Below the pieces are notes generated by a model. It saw only the letters and a program-made list of their open reading frames with translations. It did not search any database and was not told where the DNA came from. Positions 43,201 through 55,200 of a stretch of 64,000 nucleotides of DNA are shown in pieces; position 1 is the stretch's first letter, and the number at the start of each line of letters is the position of its first letter. The translations under genes were made by a program, and so were the position numbers. Origin of the DNA: Nephrocerus scutellatus. Lineage: Eukaryota > Arthropoda > Insecta > Diptera > Pipunculidae. Location of the stretch: contig OX352765.1 of the NCBI GenBank assembly GCA_947095585.1, positions 75,065,976-75,129,975 of the forward strand, in the 5' to 3' direction.

Positions 43201-46200
43201 TGCCCGGTGGTGACAACTCGAATGCAACTCTAGGTAACTAAGCGTAAACCGGTAAGCAAGTGACACCTTTGTGTTACCTGAAATATGTTTGCAAGTGTTG
43301 AAGGGTTGGGGAGGGAATAGGCAGTGGTGCACGAGTATAACGCCACCGCCCAACACAACGACAAGCTGGCTGCACCTGCACGCCTGCACCACTCAACCGT
43401 GAGCGTGCAAAGCCCTACTTAACCCTTATTATGTAAAACGAGTAAAACGCAAAAATAATTCATCGTTTGTTGTTAGTGATAGACAGACAAGTCGACTAAG
43501 CAGTATACTATCGTTTTTTGCCGTCATTGTAGTCGGCGGCGACGGCGGCGGCGGCGGCGGCTATCGTTGAGTGCTCCGCCACATACTGAGTATCTAACGA
43601 ATCGTAGTGCAGTGTTGATGGTTGCTTGATGTGCTCCAGGAAATTTTTCCAGTGCACTTGTAGGTCTGCACTGCACTCTATTGTGCTCCGAGTACGTTCT
43701 CAGGTTAGCCGACGTTCGCCTACTACACACCAGCTAACAGCAATTCAATGATCTGATCCACGCCAAACACGCTGCCACCGCGCACCACTACCACCGCCTA
43801 CAGCAACAAACAAAGCTATGAGCAAAGGGCAAACGGTGTCGATTTTCGTTTTGCCCGTTCGTGGGTTGTGCCGGGTATAAATGTGGGAATCTACAGAGTT
43901 TGTGTGTGGATTAGGAGGCCATCATTCATTTTTTGTTTATTCAGTTACAAGTATTTTCATTGTGAGAGAACTGGGAATCAAATATGTGCACTCGATAATA
44001 AGCGGCATGGTCATCAGCGGCGGTGCTTTGGTTTTTTAATTTCGCGCCCGTTGCACCACCGTAAGCAATCATAGACTGGCAGCAGACTGGTTGCTCCTTC
44101 ACGGTGGAGTGAGTGGTGCGTTATGGATATGGACCGCAAGCGGCAGCTTCCACACCAGTGACCGCAGCCTTTTATCTGGTTTGGCGAAATTCGAGAAACA
44201 CCGCATACATATTAAGCGGTAACGCTGCTGGGTGACGACCGACGACTGTCGAAGCGAATGATGCGAAATGAAATTAATATTGCGTTTGCGCGATGGGTGC
44301 GGTGCGCATGCGCAACAGGTTCGTTTTGTGGCATTTTAATTTGCACGCTACTGGTGAACTATGATGAAATGCCTGGGTTTTAAGGGCGGTTTTTACCTAA
44401 CAACTATCACGGACGCACGGAAATTATAAGAATGTCACCAAGAAATTATGATTCGTTAACTCAATTATTCTTCCTTCTTTCTTCAAACGCCCGCTAACGA
44501 ACCCAATTTATGGCCTGAGGTTTCAAGAGACGCCACTCTGTCCCCTGGGATCTTGCTTCCTCGTCTATTGTCATTTTCCATGTCTTGCTGGGACGGCCAA
44601 CTCTGCGGCTTCCTTGTGGATTCCAGTCGAGCACTAGTTTCGTAATATCGTCCGCTGGCTTTCTCAAAGTGTGGCCAATCCAGCGCAATTTTCGTCGTCT
44701 GATGGTGATGGCGATTGCTGCGTTATTCTCCACAAGTCTTGATTGGTGATAATGTCCGGCCATCTTATTCTCAGTATCCGCCTTAAGCACTTGTTGACGA
44801 AGATTTGGAAGCGCGTCGCAATTGACTCTGTGACTTTCCAGGTTTTGCAGCCATACAAGAGTACTGAGAGAACGTTAGATCTGAATATCGTTATCTTCAG
44901 ATTCCGGGAGATTTGCGAGGAGTTCCAGATATTATTTAGCATACTATAGGAGTGTCTCGCCTTGTTTACACGAGAGCACACATCCGAGTCAGCACCACTA
45001 TTTTTTGATGATGGTGATCGCGATTGCTTCCTGCTGCGTTACTCTCAACAAGTCTTATTCTCAGTATCCGCCTTAAGCACTTGTTGACGAAGACTTGGAG
45101 ATGCCTTCTTTACACGAGAGCACACATCCGAGTCAGCAGCACCATTTTTTTGATATCCAGCTGCCAAATAACAAAACTTATCGACTTCCTCTATCTGGTG
45201 TCCGTCAATCGATCACATGTTCCACTAGCGTTAACGCGAAGTAGTTTTCTTTTTGACACGTTAGTTTTTAAACCCACTTTGTTAGCGTGGAGTTCTAGTG
45301 AGTTTAATTTTCGCTTCATGTCACCTAGCGATTGTTATAAAAGACAGATATCATCGGCATAGTCCAGGTCTTTTAGGCGGTGAAAAACATTCCATGGCAA
45401 ACCCAATGGAGTACGGGTTCCTACTTTCATCACCCGTCGATGACAATTGTGAAAAGTAATGGTGAGAGGGTGCAACCTTGCTTGACTCCCGAGAAGATGT
45501 TGAAAGCTGAGCTAAGATGACCGTTATGAATGACGCGGCATGTGAGTCGCGGTACAGCTCCTTAATGATGTTAAGGAGTTTTTCCGGAACACTAGACAAG
45601 ATCTGCCACATCATGTTTTGGTCCACGCTATCAAAAATCATATACAGAGGAGTAACTGACTGTTCACTGATTATACGCAGGGTGTTAATTTGATCAGTAC
45701 AAGAACGGTTTGGGCGAAATCCTGCTTGTTCATTTCTCAAAATTGCTCTAACGGATTCCGTAAGCGCCTAGCTATTATAGAGGAGATCACTTGGTTTATG
45801 GTGTTTAGCAGGGTAATTCCCCTCCAGTTTTCGCAATTGCTCTAATCAACTTTCTTGGGGAGTATGACTATTAAGCCTGCTTTTAACGACGATGGGATGA
45901 TTTCAGATTCCCAGATATCTATATATATCGCATGCAATGTTCACATAGTTAACTCGACGTCGGCTTGAAGGAGTTCTGCGTAGATGTTGTCATTGCCTGT
46001 TGATTTACCTGATTGCAGTAAACGAATCGTTGTCCTTATCTCACCCAACGAAGCTCTCAAACTAACTTATGTGGATTAATGCTAACTGGTGTTAACGAAA
46101 TTCGCGAAACTAAGGTCCGAATCGAAAGACGTTACTACAACTACAAATCACGCTATAGCAATGGCATTGAGTTGAATGAAACGCTGTAGTAAGGCTTGTA

Positions 46201-49200
46201 GTCATCAAAATTCGTCACTAAAAGCATTGCTTTTAGTTATAGTTACGTCTATCGATTCGGACCTAAGTGAGCGAAAGTAGACCCGTTTCACTTTTTTAAA
46301 TTCTCTATATTAACTTCACTTGCCCGTGGGTCGTCGGTCGGTCGTCGGTCGGTCGTCGATCGGTCGTCGATCGGTCGTCGGTCGGTCGTCTGTCGTGGAT
46401 TCTTGCGATCAATTTTTAACCCACTTCCCATGGCCCGATTTTATTGAAATTTTGCACACTTGCGTATTTCCGGAGACAACACTTTCTATTAAATTTTGAG
46501 GCCCCTCAAATTTTACACACATGTGTATACCCAATAAACAATACTTTTTCGAAAATTTGGTAGTGATCGGGTCCCGGGTTCGGCCGCAAGGCCCTTATAC
46601 ATTTTTTAAATATCTGTACTGGCATCAGATATTCGTCGCCCTTTATGGACTGTCTGCGGTGTGTGCTGCGCAGTCGGCTGCGCTGCATGGTTTTGGTGGT
46701 GGTGGAGAGAGAGAGAGAGAAATCTTAGCGCACGCACAAATGAACCCAGCAAATGAAACGAGACATACATGTTTTATGCTTACTTCAACTTACATTTAAA
46801 TTATATACTGAATTGTATTTTTATTGATGTTTTTTTTTTGTTGTCGATATCAACTTACAGATAGAACAACAAGTTTTCACAATATTCTGTCATTTGGCGT
46901 TTTCATAAATTAGTTCAGAGCAGTAAAAGAGTTCTCAAGATAAATGTTCGTGTTTCTTATTTGCTCAGAGTATGAGCGTGCTCTAAGTGCTCAGAATAAA
47001 ATGATCTGAGCTTTTTCAATTTTAACATCTGATGTCAAATGTTTGTTTCGATGATTTTCTTCTACAATAAAAAAAAAATGGCCCAGGATCGAGGGGCTCC
47101 CATATCAATTTCTGCGATTAGAGAATTTAGATGAAAAATTTTAATTTTTATTGGTTGTTTTTTTTCTACTGAAGATTTATGAATTTGTCAACTTTTCTAT
47201 TCCGCTTGAATCCGACCACACTACTGAACGAATAAACTATATAGTTCGTAAACATCGTGAAACATCTACGAGCAAAACGAAGTACCGCCTCTGGTCTTTT
47301 TAAATTCTCTATATTAACTTCACTTGCCCGTACGGGTCGTCGGTCGGTCGTCGGTCGGTCGTCGGTCGGTCGTCGGTCGGTCGTCGGTCGGTCGTCTGTC
47401 GTGGATTCTTGCGATCAATTTTTAACCCACTTCCCATGGCCCGATTTTATTGAAATTTTGCACACATGCGTATTTTCGGAGACAACACTTACTATTAAAT
47501 TTTGAGGCCCCTCGGGCTGCGGGGTCGGGGGGCTCCCAAACAAAAATTTTAAAAAATTTACCCGATTTTCTTCAAATTTTACACACATGTGTATACCCAA
47601 TAAACAATACTTTTTCGAAAATTTGGTAGTGATCGGGTCCCGGGTTCGGCCGCAAGGCCCTTATACATTTTTTAAATATCTGTACTGGCATCAGATATTC
47701 GTCGCCCTTTATGGACTTTGTGCGGTGTGTGCTGCGCAGTCGGCTGCGCTGCATGGTTTTGTTGGTGGTGGAGAGAGAGAGAGAAATCTTAGCGCACGCA
47801 CAAATGAACCCAGCAAATGAAACGAGACATACATGTTTTATGCTTACTTCAACTTACATTTTTATTATATACTGAATTGTATTTTTATTGATGTCGTTTT
47901 TTTTGTTGTCGATATCAACTTACAGATAGAACAACAAGTTTTCACAATATTCTGTCATTTGGCGTTTTCATAAATTAGTTCAGAGCAGTCAAAGAGCTCT
48001 CAAGATAAATGTTCGTGTTTCTTATTTGCTCAGAGTATGAGCGTGCTCTAAGTGCTCAGAATAAAATGATCTGAGCTTTTTCAATTTTAACATCTGATGT
48101 CAAATGTTTGTTTCGATGATTTTCTTATACAATAAAAAAAAAATGGCCCAGGATCGAGGGGCTCCCATATCAATTTCTGCGATTAGAGAATTTAGATGAA
48201 AAATTTTAATTTTTATGGGTTGTTTTTTTTTATAATTTACTCATGCTTAAGGGATATGCACTAGGGTTTGCAATCCAAGGATCCGGAATCCCGCGATCCT
48301 GTAATAAAAATCCCAAAAACTAATCCAGGAATTGAAATGACTCAAGCCCGATATACCTGCCTATGAGAGTGTCCAGTGATGACACCTACAATAGCACCGA
48401 TGTGCGATCTTTTTTTAGAGATCAAACACTTGGAGCGTTTCGAGTCCAGATTGGGCCAGATCTGTTTTGTCGCTTTGCCACTTGTAGCGTTTGACCACCT
48501 GCAGTTAGTTTTTACGTTAGCACCCCGCTTTAACAAGAGTTTGCAGCGAGTTCGTCAGCCATACAGTTACCCGGAATTTCTCTGTGCTCCGGCACCCAAC
48601 ACAGGTGTATATTGAACTTCTTCGCCATCTCCACGAGAGATGATCGGCAGTTAAGGACTAGATTTGAATTGGTAGAGACTGACTCCAGGGCTTTCATTGC
48701 AGCTTGGCTCTCCGAGAATATACGGATAACTTTAGCGGATATGACATTCACTATTCACTGATCGCCAAAATTTCAACCTGAAAAACACTACAGTGATTAG
48801 GAAGACGGAAAGATAGGCTACGATTTAGCCGACTCCTTCATCAATTTTTGACCCGTCTGTGTAAAAATGAATGTGTTCATCTTCCAGGTAAGCATCTTCT
48901 TCCCAGAATGATCTGGCGGGGAAAGTGACCTGGAAGTTTCTGTTGAAATGGAGTTGCGGAGTGGTGTAGTCTATGTTGTCTGGGATCCTGACTAAATTCA
49001 GTACAGAGGAGTGACCGATTTCATTTCTAGTCCACTGGGAGATAGCATTAAGGCGTATAGCCGAACTAGCAGCTACTTACCTGCTGTAAATGTCAAACAG
49101 AATGTCCAATGCGGCGGAGGGGGTTGTACGAAGTACTCCGCTCATACATAGACTAGCTAATTATTGGACTTTGCTTAATTTGTCAAGTTTACTCTCTTAT

Positions 49201-52200
49201 TTAAGGCAGTCCACCATAAAGTCACAGCGTATAGAAGGGTAGGTCTTACTACCGCTGTATATAGCAATGAGTTATATGGGGTTGAAGACCCCATCTGTTA
49301 CCAATGGTTTTTTTTGCATGAGAAGAGTGCCCCTGTGGCTTAACTAACTCTTTCTTGTATGTTAGGTTTCCAGCTTAGCAGCTTTTTGTCCAAAATAAGA
49401 CCCAAATACTTGGCTTTATCAGAGAATGTTAAGCTTATACCTTGAGCTATATAGCAGCTGTTGAATATAATGTCTCGTCCTAAGTTTAGTCTGCGTTGTA
49501 TATTTAATATAATGACCATACACTAACGTTGATGCTATGTCTGCACTATGCGTGAATATGATAGAAATGGAACTCTGTAACTCTTATCATGAAATTCAAT
49601 GTGACGGTTTAGAGAGCAAATTGATTGCAGCAATTCAGCAAAGCAAAACGCCAGTTTCGGAAAATCGTCTAAAAAAAGAAATATACAGCAGCTTATCACA
49701 AAGAGTTAAAATTGTGTGGTGTGGTGGTTTCAGTGGGGGAGCGCTCAGTTTGGTTCGGTCAGTAGGATGTGAGGGGCAGCCAGACAATTCCTGTAATTTA
49801 GCTTTTGGTGGGTCTAAACGGTGTCTTAGGGGTGGGGGTCGGGAAATCCCGGATAACGCCGGGGTTAATAACTAGTAAACTATATATTTTTTTAATAAAA
49901 ATGAAAATTATTGTGATGAAATCAATCCGAAATCCCGGGATTAAGAAAATCGTCCGGAATTGCCTTACATGCACTTTTTTAAAGCTTTGCACAGCCAGAG
50001 TGTTAGGAAATAAAGAGGGGAAAAAGATGAGAACATGTCTATGCAATGTGTCTTAAATGACTATAGATCATACAAATGCGGAAACACAGAATCGGGCAAT
50101 TCATTCCACATATTGTGTGGTTAAAGAATTGGTTGCTACGTCCAACGGTAGGTCTAATGGTAGACCCGTAAGCTCCAGTTGAGGCACGGGTATTGCGGTT
50201 GGGTTGGAGGATGGTCGGAATGCATCTGTATATTTCTTTTGAACACCTCTTGTGGAAAAAGTGATAAAACGAGGACAAGCAGGAAACATTCCTACGTTGT
50301 TCAAGCGATTTAGGTCACCAACAAGTTTTATAGCGCCGTTCTGAATTCTATCTAGTTGAAGTAATGTGGTCTTGGAAGCACCTGACCAGACAATACAGTT
50401 CGATTCAAGTTCAGGGCGAATATATGCCTTGTAAATAGTAGTCAAGTCTGAGGGTGTACTTCATTCTTGCACCGCTTTAGGAAACCCAAACATATCGCAG
50501 CATTCTTACTGATGGCAAATTTCCAACGAAGCTTGTTGTTGACGCACACCCCGAGTATTGTGAGTTTTTCAATGTCTTTGATGGAAGATCCATTCATGGA
50601 TAAAGGTTGGTGGTTTAAATTACGCTTAGACGACAGAAGACGGCATTTCGGCCTCAACAAAATATCATATATTTTTGGCAAGATCAAATTCTGGTTTACT
50701 GAGACCATCAATTTAGTTGCTAAAACCAATCCGTTTCCGAAGATGTTTACCATTAACTCAACTATAGTACTAGTATACCATGTTTTGGTGTTTACCGAGC
50801 CCATTAAGTAGTTAATAAAATTCGACATTGAATAATGTCTTTCAAAGCATTATTGTGGTAGCTGCGTTGTTAGGGGTCTGTAACTTGACTAGCCGAAATT
50901 ATCACCACTTTTGGATGTACACGTTAGTATAATTCTTTAATTACAAGTCTATTGATCCTCAGTATTTGTTCTGTTGTGTATAGCGCTGAGATTGTAATGC
51001 TAATATACTAACCAATATCAGATATTTCCAATAACTTTTTTTTAACCAATACATTAAAACGTATCTTTATTTTTTATGAGAAACAGAGACAGTCGTGTGC
51101 AGTACTCTGTTCCCATCATTTCATGATGTGTGTATGTAGTACTTACTTATCATCGAATGCATATTGGGCATTGAGAACGGTAAACATCTTCTGGTACAAC
51201 GTGTTGAAGAAACCATCCATTGCTTCGGCAAGGTCCACACGTCCACGAGCGTAATACTTCTCTAGCTCATTGAATAGGTCTGAAAAAACATAGGCGTTCT
51301 GCTCGTAGATGACTCCATATGTCCTCTTGAACATGGCGTGGAATTCTTTCTTTGATTCTGCCAACAGCTGGTTAAATACCTCTGCAATAAATAAGATAAA
51401 AAAGATTAGAAAAAGAAGCACCATAGAATAGAATTAGAACACAAAATTAAGACAAACACACAGGGCACACAACGCGGGCAACAGAAAGGGTTTCGGCGCG
51501 ACAACACTACAAAAAGTCAAATTCTCTAAGTCAATTCAAAGCCGACCGCCAAGCCAGAGCTCTCAGCTAAGCTAAGCTGTCCTCCAGTATTAAATGTGGA
51601 TACATAATGTTTGCTTATTCGAAGCGGCGATGAAGAAATAACTTGATGTGCGCCGCCCGCGCAAACAGTTTTTTTATTTGCTTAGTCAAGCGAATGCGCT
51701 GCAGATCTATCACGGCTCTAGGTATGCTGTTGCTCCTGTCAGCACACAGCGACACAGCTTCTTGAAATGCGACAAAGCCAACTCGAGTGTAAATTCCTAT
51801 TACAATGTTGTAATCTTCTGGTTGTTAATGCTGACATCGGTGCCAAATGCCAATATGCCTGACATAGCCTGGCCAGGCTTGCATTGGGTAATGAGGCGTG
51901 TCAACAAAAACACAGTTTTGTTTTATTTTTGTTTTTAAAATGCGGATGAAGTTCCTTTCAAGTACATACTGCTCGGTTGTTTATACACAAAACATAAAGT
52001 ATGTAGATCCGACAGCCCGCATGTGCAACATTACCCCGTCATTATGAAATTGGATGCATGTACGCGGTATGCCACTTCAGCATCAGGCACATCCAACGGT
52101 GGCAAGCACAGCACAGCGTTCTGTTTCTCGTAATCTGCTGCTCTGCGTTAAACTAAACAGAAATTAATCTTAATGAAGATAAATACTGTGCGGCGGCGAC

Positions 52201-55200
52201 ATCTTCAAATGTTGAATTGAACTCAAGTAGGTGTAAAGAAGAACTACCTATAATTGGGTGACAATAAACAGTCACCAGCCACCACGCATGCGTCTATGGC
52301 GTTGTTCTACTACTCAACTGTTCAGCTTCGCAAGTGCTGGGACACTTGAGAGGAAATGTGTGGGCTTGGGAATTGAGTCGAGTGTGTTCTTTTTCGGTGG
52401 CTGATTTGGGGTTACGTATTGAAATTGCGAATCTTCTTTTTTTACCGGTTTCCTACCGACCACGTTTATCTATAGTTGGCTAATCTAAATTTATGGTACA
52501 TAGGTTGTGACTTATTCGAGAGACAAGTTGGATTGCACACTCTCGCCGTGATGCTCTTTATAATCGTCGTTAGGTTTAGGGTATGAAAAGTTTTCGTGTG
52601 GTCCTAATAATTTAAAAAAATCTTTCATTGTCTCAAAGACCGTTTACAAAACCCCTGCCGCCAACTAATCTCATTTGAATTTCTCGCTCGTTCAGTTCAG
52701 TATTTTTTTGCAGCTTCATAGTTTCATGTTAAATTGCGTGTTTCCTCATGGGTCATCAAACAATGAATTGTCCACAATTCTTTCATTGTCGACATTTCAA
52801 AAAAAAAAACAATAACTATGCATATGACCACAGAATCAGACAGGAGAACAATCAGGCGCTGAAAGTGAAGCTGGATAGGTCACATCTGGAGAATACCTGC
52901 GAATGCCATCACCAAACAGGCACTTTATATTTGGCGAGTTTTGCATATACGTAGAAGAGAACTGTCGTCGAAGAAACAAGTGTCAACACGGAATTAAATG
53001 AAATCTTCTGAAACCTTTGCAAATAATCAGGAAAGCCCACAATGTAGTATTTTTCCCGGAGTGCGATATCGTAAAATATGAGCGATTTTTCGGAACTATG
53101 GTTAAAAAATCATGTCCTATTTTAGAAGGAACAATAAAAAAGTCTGAATCTCTGAAATGGGGAAATAAACCTTCTAATAAAGTTGAATTAACCCAAACAA
53201 AAAAAAAAAAAAAAGGTGTGTGTCAGCTCCGACGCGCGACTGGAGTTTACTCATTAAGAATCGATTTTCATATATAACATGCGCCACGCGTCACATGCGT
53301 CACAAATTACGTACAATTGTTTTAAAACAAGTCTCATCGGACTAGTAGAAGCCAGTTCCACTATTCCATCCATTACACACGCCACACACGACGTGCGACA
53401 CGCGTCACGCGTCACATGCGGAATATCAAAAATGCTGTGTGAGATATAGCTGCAAACAAAATTTCAGCTCTCTAACGCTTTGTTAACGCGTAACACGTTA
53501 AAACTCGATTTCACTCCCCATAAAATGTTTTGTGTAATTTTTTTCTATATTTTGAAAATCGATTCTTAAGGAGTAAACTCCAAAAAAATACCTTCTTTGG
53601 AGATGTTCGTGAAAGAACAAATATAAATAAAATATTTTAGATACGTACGAGAGGAATTTTTTAAGTTTAGGTAATCAGGGTAGAAAAATGCGGAGTTATT
53701 TTTTTTTAGTCTGGTAGTCCTTTTCAAATATAAATGTAAGTTTGGTGTTAATTTACCAATAAGAACGCCTGCAGAATTCAAACGTGTATGTTAAAGTCGA
53801 AAGTAATTTTAAAAATGGCAAATGTTGAATTCCGCGCATTAGAATGTAATTGAAATCCGCACAAAACAAGAGAAACCTATGAAAAATACGAAATGAAATG
53901 TCATCGCCAAACGTTTTTAGAACTTGTAAAACAATGGTTTACAAGTGGTCGAGCTTTTTTGAGCATTTAAAACTCGACCACCGCTTTGCAAGACCAGGTG
54001 ACGTCAGGTTAGGTTATGGTGGCTGTCAAAAATCAACACACACAGACCAGTAATGGTCCATTGTGATACCAAGTGGATCAAGAAAAAATTTTCCGCTTAC
54101 TCGTTGAATCAATTAGACCATGTGACGTCACAACAAATGAAATTTTTGATGTTAGTCGATTTAAAGTACAAAAATTAAATGGTTGCAGAAAGGTTCAATA
54201 TGTCCGAAAAATCGCGTTTAAAAATTCTACACGTTCATCTTAGGATGCCAAAAGCCAGTCTAAGGTAGGTGTACAAAATGCGTACAAAATTTCAAAGCCG
54301 GAGTTCTACCAGTGTCGTAGACGAGATGAGTCAGTCCAGACGAAGTAAAAGGTGGTTCCATCAGCTGGAAAGATCATGATAACCGGGGGGGCAGCCGAGC
54401 AACCCCTGTTATTTTAACTTTTGACTTGACTTTTGTCTTGATATATTAATGGTAACACATCTCCTTAACCACATCAAACCTGGACAGTCACAGAGGATGT
54501 GTCCGAATGTTTCGTCCTCCTCCAAGCAGAACCTACATTACGTGTTTGAGTCCAGATTAATTTTGCTAAGGTGCCACATTCAGTGACCTGTAAGAATGCT
54601 CACTAGCTTTCTGATGCTATCCTTGTCTAGATCAAGGACTTTCTTATAGGAAACAGCCTGATTAACCGTTTGGATTTTCTAAGCCCTGGGATATTATCCC
54701 AGTGTGCCAAACGAAGTTTACTTTCCCATTTATTAATCAACGCTGTGGTGGTTACCCAGCTGATAATAAGGTTCCGGTCCAAAGAACGCATCGTAGCAGC
54801 ATTAAACTGTTTCTTTAAGTCCATTATACTAGACGATAGCGCTTTCAATGCTGACTGACTATCTAAAGAGATATAACTCGTAGCGCCTATAATACCCATA
54901 CTAAGGTTTATCCTAGCGCAGACCTTAATGGCATGGATTTCCACTTGGAAAACAGCGGTACAGTTACCCTTTGGTATTGAGACTTTGGTGTTGGGTCCGA
55001 ATACCCCAGCTCCCACTCCAGAATCCATCTTCGTCTGTACACCAGATCAGACTGGAGCACCATTAGACCAGATGGCTCGGTACAATATTTTTAGCTCAAA
55101 TAACCTGCCGAAACAGTGCTCCATGCCATGGTGTCCGGGATAGTACAAAACATGTCTCTTTTGGGAACTGAGTCAAGAATATTCAGGTGTCCCACGTAGT

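Noticed and set aside
46506..47754. Two copies of the same 60-aa and ~80-aa ORFs, suggestive of a conserved gene pair
   Set aside because: They lie in two near-identical DINE-like copies; identity reflects recent copying, not protein selection.
49537..49875. 112-aa plus-strand ORF
   Set aside because: Its first 50 residues look slightly protein-like, but the rest is low-complexity Gly/Arg and no domain was recognised.
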